From assembly GCA_943326975.2 (NCBI GenBank), contig CALPVI020000055.1, forward strand, positions 1 through 8,623: 8,623 nucleotides of DNA, read 5' to 3'. The position numbers were made by a program, and so were the translations under genes. Below, one piece after another: positions 1-5,734 of this stretch; the first letter of the stretch is position 1; each line of letters starts with the position of its first letter. The notes below the pieces were generated by a model. The model had not been told where the DNA came from. It saw nothing but the letters and a program-made list of their open reading frames with translations, and searched no databases. This stretch comes from Actinomyces viscosus (GTDB taxonomy: Bacteria; Bacteroidota; Bacteroidia; Flavobacteriales_D; Crocinitomicaceae).

Positions 1-2121
1 AATTCCTTTTGTGTTCTTTCACAAACAACGATTAAAGGTAAGGTTACAGACAAAAAAGGTGAACCTGTTTCATTTGCTACGGTTTATCTTAAAAAAGCAG
101 CTGAAGGAACGAGTACTGATGAAAATGGAATTTTTAATTTTGTGTCTAACGTTGAGGGAAGTGATACCCTTTTTATTACTAGTATTGGTCTAGAAGACTA
201 TATTTCTCAGATTGTTTTAGATAAAAAAGAAATAAATCTTTCGATTATATTAAGAGAGCCTGAAAAGATTTTAGAGGAAGTAATCATTACTGCAGGAACA
301 ATTGAAGCAAATAACGAAAGATCGGTTGCTGTTCTTAAGCCTTTGGATATCGTAACAACAGCTGGTGCGCAAGGAGATATCATTGGAGCAATTCAAACTT
401 TACCGGGTGTTCAAAGAAATGGTGGAGATCAAACAGGATTAATGGTGCGAGGAGGAGATGTGAATGAGAGTTCAATGATTATTGATGGTATGATTGCACA
501 AAATGCTTTCAACAGTAGTGTGCCAGGTGTTTCTCAGCGAAGTCGTTTTAACCCTTTCCAATTCAAAGGCACTTCTTTCAGTAGTGGTGGTTATACAGCT
601 CGATACGGACAAGCACTTTCAGGTGTATTGGATTTACAAACGAATGATTTACCAGAAAAGAGTACGATTAATATTGGAGCTAACATGGCTGGGCTATATC
701 TTTCAGGTGCAAAATTAATGGAAAAGAATTCAATTGAATTTTCTGGGAATTATACAAATTTAGCACCTTTTTATAAATTCGTGCCTACAAATGTTAATTT
801 TTATACGGTTCCACAAGGTGGAAGTTTTTCTACACGTTATGTGTCAAAGACAGATGACAATAATGGGATTTTTAAGATGAATTTTTCACAATCATTTACA
901 AAATCAGGAATCCAAATTTCAAACCCAGCAATAGCTGGTGATAAAATCAATTTTAATTTAGAAAATGAAAATACGTATTTCAATACTTCATTCAGGTATT
1001 TCATTAAACCAACGTTAAGGTATTTTTCAGCTTTTTCTTTTAGTAATAACATAGATAATATTGGGTTTGGAACAACACCTTTATATAGAACAGATAATAG
1101 GATTCAAGGTAGGGCTGAGTTATGGAATGAATTTTCAAGAAAATTCAATGTATTAATTGGTTCAGATGTTCAAAGAATAACATATACCCAAAAATTTGAT
1201 TCTTTAATTGGTCAATTCGATGAATTCCTTTCAGCTGGTTATTTAGAGGGAGAATACAAGCCATTTAAACGATTTGCTGTAAAACCCGGTTTTAGAGGCG
1301 AATATTCTAAATTAATTGCTAGAGGAAACATTGTTCCGCGATTGGCATTTGCATACAAAATAAATAATTCTAGTCAAGTTTCTTTTGCAGGTGGGATGTT
1401 TTACCAAACAGCAGCTACTCAGTATTTATTACAAGGATATCGTCCTGGTTTTCAACAAGCAATTCATTACATGTTGAATTACCAAGTAATGGGAAATAAT
1501 CGTACATTGAGATTGGAAGGTTATTTCAAAAGTTATGATCAACTTGTGCGAGAAAAGGGAGTAGCATATACTCCTAATCAATACAGATTTAATTTTGGAG
1601 AAGTAGATAATTCAGGTAATGGCTATGCTCAAGGAATTGATTTCTTTTTCAGAGATAAAAAGACGATTAAGAATTTAGATTATTGGATATCATATAGTTA
1701 CATTGACACTAAAAGAATGTATCAGAACTACATTGATAAGGCTACACCAGATTATGTTTCGAAACACAATTTAAACATAGTTGCTAAATATTTTATCGAG
1801 AAAATACAAACAAATTTCTCGGCAACCTATTCTTATTCAAGTGGAAGGGCATTTTATAATCCAAATGCAACGAGTTTTTTATCTGATCATGCTCCTGCTT
1901 ATCAAAACTTTGCCATGACAGTTTCGTATTTAACAACAATTAAAGGTTTATTTGCTGTGTTTTATTTGAGTGCAGACAATATTTTAAATACGAAAAATGT
2001 TTTGGGTTACAGATACTCAACGGATGGAAGTCAAAGATTTGCGATCATACCTCCGTTGTATAGATCTGTTTTCATTGGATTTAATTTATCACTATCCAAA
2101 TTTAATAAAGACGAATTATAA
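1..2121 (+). CDS. TonB-dependent outer-membrane receptor, 5' end cut off by the window
   Basis: This is an outer-membrane active transporter that would import a bound ligand using energy from TonB-ExbBD. The frame is open from base 1, giving 706 residues (numbered here from base 1). Residues 1-8 (NSFCVLSQ) look like the end of a signal peptide. Residues about 9-85 form a carboxypeptidase-regulatory-like beta domain (TIKGKVTDKKGEPVSFATVY). A TonB-box-like stretch (EEVIITAG) lies near residues 92-99. The plug domain follows at about 110-217, with LPGVQRNGG, VRGGD, IDGM and GYTARYGQALSGV. The rest alternates aromatic beta strands and loops, as in a 22-strand barrel, and the last strand ends near FNLSLSKF before a short NKDEL tail. 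A GTG at 142 also opens this frame but would delete the regulatory domain, so it is not the start; the true start lies a few tens of bases before the window. Substrate unknown: it is much shorter than SusC and no SusD gene follows it. Confidence 0.93.
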   Translation, partial: NSFCVLSQTTIKGKVTDKKGEPVSFATVYLKKAAEGTSTDENGIFNFVSNVEGSDTLFITSIGLEDYISQIVLDKKEINLSIILREPEKILEEVIITAGTIEANNERSVAVLKPLDIVTTAGAQGDIIGAIQTLPGVQRNGGDQTGLMVRGGDVNESSMIIDGMIAQNAFNSSVPGVSQRSRFNPFQFKGTSFSSGGYTARYGQALSGVLDLQTNDLPEKSTINIGANMAGLYLSGAKLMEKNSIEFSGNYTNLAPFYKFVPTNVNFYTVPQGGSFSTRYVSKTDDNNGIFKMNFSQSFTKSGIQISNPAIAGDKINFNLENENTYFNTSFRYFIKPTLRYFSAFSFSNNIDNIGFGTTPLYRTDNRIQGRAELWNEFSRKFNVLIGSDVQRITYTQKFDSLIGQFDEFLSAGYLEGEYKPFKRFAVKPGFRGEYSKLIARGNIVPRLAFAYKINNSSQVSFAGGMFYQTAATQYLLQGYRPGFQQAIHYMLNYQVMGNNRTLRLEGYFKSYDQLVREKGVAYTPNQYRFNFGEVDNSGNGYAQGIDFFFRDKKTIKNLDYWISYSYIDTKRMYQNYIDKATPDYVSKHNLNIVAKYFIEKIQTNFSATYSYSSGRAFYNPNATSFLSDHAPAYQNFAMTVSYLTTIKGLFAVFYLSADNILNTKNVLGYRYSTDGSQRFAIIPPLYRSVFIGFNLSLSKFNKDEL

Positions 2122-2137
2122 ATTTAAATAAATAAAA

Positions 2138-2782
2138 ATGAGATCAATTTTAAAAATCAAATTAGTAGCAGCGTTTACCTTTTTTGCCTTAGTGATTAAT
2201 GCTCAAACAGTAGAAGAAAGTGTTCAAAAAACCTTTCAACAATTCGATACAGCAAAAACGATTGGTCAAATGATGGCAGCGTCATCGCAATTTGATTTGT
2301 TAGCAGCAAAATATCCAACAGAATATATAACGAATTATTATTCAGCTTATTCTAAGGCAGTAATTTCATACAAAGAAAAGGAAGGGAAGAAGAGAGATTT
2401 ATACATTGATATGGCAACTAAATATTTTGATAAGGCAAAACAAATCAAACCGGAAGATTCAGAAACGTATGCTCTCGCTGCTTTATTAGCAAATGCAAGA
2501 TTATCTGTTGACGGTGGAAGTAGATGGAAAGAATACGGGGAGATTTTTGAGAAAAATTTAACAAAAGCAAAAGAGTTAAACCCTAACAATCCTCGTATTT
2601 ATTATTTAAAGGGTGCTGCTCTTTTTTATACGCCAAAAATGTTTGGTGGTGGAGGTAAAAAAGCAAAACCATTCTTTGAACAAGCAAAACCACTTTTTAC
2701 AACACAAGATACATCATCTGTTTTGATTCCTACTTGGGGAGAAAGACAAACAGATGAATTTTTAAAGATGTGTGAGGAATAA
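2138..2782 (+). CDS. Exported protein with TPR-like repeats, function unknown
   Basis: This 214-residue protein has no assigned function. Residues 1-22 form a signal peptide: a basic start (MRSILKIK), a hydrophobic core (LVAAFTFFALVI) and a likely cleavage after NA, before QT. There is no lipobox cysteine, so the mature protein should be soluble in the periplasm or loosely attached to the envelope. The mature part is mostly helical with TPR-like features: MATKYFDKAKQIKPEDSETY at about 92-111, then EKNLTKAKELNPNNPRIYYL at about 138-157, and a glycine-rich turn (FGGGGKKAKPFFEQA) at 169-183 that resembles the turn between helices in TPR proteins. The C-terminus carries a Trp-containing motif, IPTWGERQTDEFL, at 197-209. 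It starts 16 bases after the receptor stop with no terminator between, so the two are probably one operon. A role as a periplasmic partner of the receptor is inference from position only. Confidence 0.85.
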   Translation: MRSILKIKLVAAFTFFALVINAQTVEESVQKTFQQFDTAKTIGQMMAASSQFDLLAAKYPTEYITNYYSAYSKAVISYKEKEGKKRDLYIDMATKYFDKAKQIKPEDSETYALAALLANARLSVDGGSRWKEYGEIFEKNLTKAKELNPNNPRIYYLKGAALFYTPKMFGGGGKKAKPFFEQAKPLFTTQDTSSVLIPTWGERQTDEFLKMCEE

Positions 2783-2810
2783 TCAAAATCACACCTAAGA
2801 ATTATTTTAA

Positions 2811-2818
2811 TACCTTTG
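2811..2818 (+). promoter_or_regulatory. Putative -7 promoter box for the yicC-gmk-nadD-recO cluster
   Basis: The sequence TACCTTTG matches the Bacteroidota primary-sigma -7 consensus TAnnTTTG at every fixed base. It ends 15 bases before the yicC ATG, which would leave a leader of roughly 5 to 10 bases. There is no TTG at the expected -33 distance; that region is AT-rich (about 2783-2795). Read-through from the upstream receptor operon is also possible, since no terminator is visible in the 51-base gap. Confidence 0.5.
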
Positions 2819-2833
2819 ATAAAAAAATAAGAA

Positions 2834-3700
2834 ATGTTAAAATCAATGACGGGATACGGAAAGGCAACTGGTACGTATAACACAAAAAAAATCTCTATCG
2901 AAGTTCGTTCGTTAAATAGTAAATCGTTGGATTTAAATGTTCGAATCGCTCCGATTTATAAAGAATTGGAATCAGAATTTAGAAAAGTAATCGGCCAAGA
3001 ATTAGATAGAGGTAAAGTTGATTTAACGATTTCGTTAGATAGTACTGGAGAAACAAAATCGTATGCTGTAAATCAAGAATTAGCGAAAGCATATTATAAT
3101 GATTTGAAATCAGTAAATGAGGCAATTGGACAAGAAAATGTTGATTATCTTTCCTTAATTTTAAGAATGCCTGATATTTTCATCAATGAAAAGGAAGAAT
3201 TAGATGAAAATGAAAAAAATTGGTTGTTGGATTTATTAAAGCAAGCTTCAACGAATTTAAATGTGTTCAGACGTCAAGAAGGTGAAGCGCTAGAAAAAGA
3301 ATTTACAGAGAGAATAGAAGACATTCGTAGATTGTTGTTAGAAGTGCCAAAATATGAAAATGAACGTATTACAATCATTCGTGAAAGAATGCGTAAAAGT
3401 TTAGAAGATATTGCTGCTACTTCGTATGATGATAATCGATTGGAACAGGAGATGATTTTTTACATTGAAAAATTAGATGTTTCAGAAGAAAAAATGCGTT
3501 TAATGAATCATTTAGATTACTTTCTTGAAACGATGATTTTACCTTCTGCAGGTAAAAAATTAGGATTCATTTCTCAGGAAATTGGTAGAGAAATCAATAC
3601 TTTAGGAAGTAAAAGTAACCATGGCGAAATGCAAAAATTAGTTGTGGACATGAAAGATAATTTAGAGAAAATAAAAGAACAGATTTTAAATACATTGTAA
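2834..3700 (+). CDS. yicC: YicC family endoribonuclease
   Basis: This 288-residue protein is the usual length for the YicC/YloC family, whose members act in the cytoplasm as RNA endonucleases; in E. coli YicC is linked to turnover of small RNAs. The N-terminal YicC domain is recognised from MLKSMTGYGKA at 1-11, followed by IEVRSLNSKSLDLNVRI at 22-38 and the basic ELDRGKVDLTIS near 56-67. The C-terminal DUF1732 domain ends in the family signature, GKKLGFISQEIGREINTLGS from residue 240, continuing with a conserved KSNHGEMQKLVVDMK stretch; the glutamates and the REIN-LGSK core are all present. The ATG at 2834 puts SMTGYG at its normal place near the N-terminus. It is first in a cluster with gmk, nadD and recO, and gmk begins only 2 bases after its stop, so translation may be coupled. 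Adjacency of yicC and gmk is common across bacteria. The RNA target in this organism is unknown. Confidence 0.95.
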   Translation: MLKSMTGYGKATGTYNTKKISIEVRSLNSKSLDLNVRIAPIYKELESEFRKVIGQELDRGKVDLTISLDSTGETKSYAVNQELAKAYYNDLKSVNEAIGQENVDYLSLILRMPDIFINEKEELDENEKNWLLDLLKQASTNLNVFRRQEGEALEKEFTERIEDIRRLLLEVPKYENERITIIRERMRKSLEDIAATSYDDNRLEQEMIFYIEKLDVSEEKMRLMNHLDYFLETMILPSAGKKLGFISQEIGREINTLGSKSNHGEMQKLVVDMKDNLEKIKEQILNTL

Positions 3701-3702
3701 AT

Positions 3703-4278
3703 ATGTCATTTGAACAAACTGGTAAATGCGTTATTTTTTCTGCTCCTTCAGGTGCAGGAAAAACAACAATTGTTCATCATTTATTAACCCAATCATTGGG
3801 TTTAGAGTTTTCAATTTCAGCTTGTAGTAGAGATCCTCGTCCAAATGAAGTTGATGGAAAGGATTATTATTTCCTAGGTGTAGAAGGGTTTCAATCGAGC
3901 ATCGAAAAAAATGCTTTTATTGAATGGGAAGAGGTTTATGCAGGAAATTATTACGGCACATTAAAAAATGAAATTGAACGTATTTGGAAAAATGGAAATA
4001 CAGTAATTTTTGATGTAGATGTAGTGGGTGGTTTGAATTTGAAGAAAATTTTTGGTGAAAATGCATTAGCGGTTTTTGTTCAACCACCAAGTTATGAAGA
4101 ATTGGAAAAACGACTAAGACATAGAAGCACAGAGACTGAAGAGAAAATTCAACAAAGAATGGCGAAAGCAAAAACTGAATTGAGCTTTGCAAATGATTTT
4201 GATTATATCTTGGTAAACGATAATTTAGATAATGCTTGTTTAGAAGCAAAAAAATTAATTCAAGATTTTACTAAATAA
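3703..4278 (+). CDS. gmk: Guanylate kinase
   Basis: Guanylate kinase transfers phosphate from ATP to GMP (or dGMP) to give GDP (or dGDP), an essential step in guanine nucleotide synthesis and recycling in the cytoplasm. The protein has 191 residues, normal for the family. The P-loop is APSGAGKTT at 14-22. The GMP-binding region is complete by comparison with yeast guanylate kinase: Ser39, Arg43 and Arg46 in SISACSRDPR, Tyr55 in GKDYYF, Glu74 in FIEWEE, the NYYGT motif at 82-86, and the aspartates of FDVDVVGG at 103-110. The lid carries RHRSTETEEKIQQRM at 139-153, and VNDNLDNA near 171-178 closes the nucleotide site. One small oddity is Cys-Ser at 41-42 where Thr-Thr is usual; the GMP-contacting residues on both sides are kept, so activity is expected. 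It lies 2 bases after yicC and 6 before nadD. Confidence 0.97.
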   Translation: MSFEQTGKCVIFSAPSGAGKTTIVHHLLTQSLGLEFSISACSRDPRPNEVDGKDYYFLGVEGFQSSIEKNAFIEWEEVYAGNYYGTLKNEIERIWKNGNTVIFDVDVVGGLNLKKIFGENALAVFVQPPSYEELEKRLRHRSTETEEKIQQRMAKAKTELSFANDFDYILVNDNLDNACLEAKKLIQDFTK

Positions 4279-4284
4279 TGTAAA

Positions 4285-4899
4285 ATGAAGATAGGGTTAT
4301 ATTTCGGAACATTTAATCCAATTCATGTTGGACATCTTGTAATTGCTAACTACATGGCAGATTATACAGATTTAGATCAAGTTTGGCTAGTTGTTTCTCC
4401 TCAAAATCCTTTGAAAGTAAAATCATCTTTATTGGCCGATTATCATCGTTTAGCAATTGTTCAAGAAGCCGTTGAAGACAATCCTAAATTAAAGGCTTCA
4501 GACATTGAATTTCACTTAAATAAACCTAGTTATACTTCTGCAACTTTAGCCCATTTAAAAGAAAAATATCCCAATTATGAATTTTCATTGATTATGGGAG
4601 AAGATAATTTGAGAACCTTACATAAATGGTATAATTATGAATTTTTATTAAAAAATTATACTTTTTATGTTTATCCACGTGTTTTAACTATTCAAGAAGA
4701 ACAGGAAGTCATGGATATTAACTCTACAACTGAAAATAAGTACAATCATCTTGAGAATATCAAAATTTGTGATGAAGCACCCGTGATGAAGGTTTCAGCA
4801 AGTTTTGTTAGAGCAGCAATAAAAGAGGGGAAAGATGTCCGCTATTTGTTAACAGAACCGGTTAGAAAATATATCGAGCACATGAATTTTTATAAATAA
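4285..4899 (+). CDS. nadD: Nicotinate-nucleotide adenylyltransferase
   Basis: NadD joins nicotinate mononucleotide and ATP to form deamido-NAD and pyrophosphate, the next-to-last step of NAD synthesis, in the cytoplasm. The 204-residue protein has the family motifs in order: GTFNPIHVGH at 8-17 (the HxGH nucleotidyltransferase motif), VSPQNPLK at 37-44, PSYTSATLAHL at 81-91, LIMGEDNLRTLHKW at 102-115 (the G-D-W segment that helps hold the pyridine nucleotide), and VSASFVR at 170-176, the S-S--R phosphate-binding motif. The usual form of the last motif is ISxTxxR; Ser replaces Thr here, a conservative change. The C-terminus (VRYLLTEPVRKYI) is typical. It lies between gmk and recO with 6- and 5-base gaps, so all are probably on one transcript. 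The related PanC and CoaD enzymes are excluded by the PSYT and GEDN motifs. Confidence 0.96.
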   Translation: MKIGLYFGTFNPIHVGHLVIANYMADYTDLDQVWLVVSPQNPLKVKSSLLADYHRLAIVQEAVEDNPKLKASDIEFHLNKPSYTSATLAHLKEKYPNYEFSLIMGEDNLRTLHKWYNYEFLLKNYTFYVYPRVLTIQEEQEVMDINSTTENKYNHLENIKICDEAPVMKVSASFVRAAIKEGKDVRYLLTEPVRKYIEHMNFYK

Positions 4900-4904
4900 A
4901 TCGA

Positions 4905-5603
4905 ATGAAGCAAACCGATAAAGGAATTATCTTAAATAGAATTTCATACGGAGATAGTAGTTTTATCGTAACGGTTTATACACTTGAAAAGGGAATTCAA
5001 AAATTTATATTTCAAGGAGCTAAAAAGAAAAAAGTTCCGATTTATCCTTTGTTAATTGCTGAAATAACCTACTATAAACGTCCTGATAGTGAATTAGGTA
5101 AACTGACAGCAGTAGAGGCTAAAAATCATTTACAAGAGCTGACATTTGACCCTATTAAATCAGTCATTTCTTTTTTTATAGCAGATGTTTTATTAAAATG
5201 CTTAAAGCATGAGTACGAAGATAGTGAATTGTACTTTTTTTTAGAATCATTCATTCAAGCAATCAATGATGCCGATGATTTGTCGCATTTCCCAATCCAC
5301 TTTTTGACTGAATTTTCTAAACATCTAGGAATTTGTCCGAATGTGCTAGACGAAAATCCACGTTATTTTAATTTAATAGATGGTGAGTTATCTAACCAGA
5401 AACCAATTGGAGATATTTATTCGACAGATGAAATTGCAACAATTATCTATGATTGCATTGAGAATCAAATAACAGCACAAAAATTCAGTAAATTAATACG
5501 AAAGGATGCTTTAGAAGCTATGATTCGCTACTATCAAATGCATATTCCTCAATTTGGTGATTTAACAACTTTAGCAATAATTGATGATATTCTTTATAAA
5601 TAG
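4905..5603 (+). CDS. recO: DNA repair protein RecO
   Basis: RecO, with RecR, helps load RecA onto single-stranded DNA coated by SSB during gap repair (RecF pathway). The 232-residue protein has the usual layout. The N-terminal OB fold covers about 1-80, with DKGIILNRISYGDSS at 5-19, YTLEKGIQKFIFQGAKKKK at 25-43 (the conserved turn with a Gly-Ala-Lys basic patch) and the strand PLLIAEITYY near 48-57. The helical C-terminal domain follows, with FFIADVLLKCLKHE and FLTEFSKHLGICPNV. Many RecO proteins have a four-cysteine zinc site in the C-terminal half; here only a single cysteine appears around LGICPNV, so no zinc site is expected. The 5-base gap after nadD places it last in the cluster, and a hairpin terminator lies about 80 bases past its stop. 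Sequence conservation in this family is low, but the N-terminal motif is convincing. Confidence 0.93.
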   Translation: MKQTDKGIILNRISYGDSSFIVTVYTLEKGIQKFIFQGAKKKKVPIYPLLIAEITYYKRPDSELGKLTAVEAKNHLQELTFDPIKSVISFFIADVLLKCLKHEYEDSELYFFLESFIQAINDADDLSHFPIHFLTEFSKHLGICPNVLDENPRYFNLIDGELSNQKPIGDIYSTDEIATIIYDCIENQITAQKFSKLIRKDALEAMIRYYQMHIPQFGDLTTLAIIDDILYK

Positions 5604-5679
5604 AAATTAAGGAGCTACTTCTTAGTTGTTAAATAAAAATCAAGTACATTTCATTCATTTTAATCAGAAAGGGTTAAAT

Positions 5680-5717
5680 AAAAAAGCTGCCCTTTTGGGA
5701 CAGCTTATTATTATTTT
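5680..5717. terminator. Bidirectional intrinsic terminator between recO and the convergent lipoprotein gene
   Basis: The arms 5684-5692 (AAGCTGCCC) and 5697-5706 (GGGACAGCTT) pair as a 9-bp stem with one bulged A at 5700 and a TTTT loop. On the + strand the stem is followed by TATTATTATTTTT-like sequence. On the - strand it is followed by a run of six T (A at 5680-5685 on +, two of them inside the stem) and then ATTTAA. It lies 80 bases past recO and about 30 bases past the end of the minus-strand gene, the right place to end both transcripts. The rest of the 131-base gap holds nothing recognisable. Confidence 0.85.
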
Positions 5718-5734
5718 TGAAACTATTGGAACGG

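Noticed and set aside
11..193. 60-residue open frame on the + strand
   Set aside because: It overlaps the receptor's regulatory-like domain in another frame and has a composition expected of a shadow frame.
837..1052. 71-residue antisense open frame within the receptor gene
   Set aside because: Shadow of the receptor coding sequence without independent support.
2110..2121. C-terminal KDEL at the end of the receptor
   Set aside because: KDEL is a eukaryotic ER-retention signal; in a bacterial outer-membrane protein it is a coincidence in a short charged tail.
2347..2883. Two antisense open frames (80 and 85 residues) under the TPR-protein gene and the start of yicC
   Set aside because: No motifs, no credible promoter, and they overlap well-supported genes on the other strand.
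3917..4249. 110-residue open frame on the - strand inside gmk
   Set aside because: It lies antisense to a complete, motif-confirmed guanylate kinase and has no recognisable domain; low-GC genes often give long antisense frames.
5604..5679. Possible small gene or RNA between recO and the terminator
   Set aside because: No open frame of useful size and no structure apart from the terminator hairpin.
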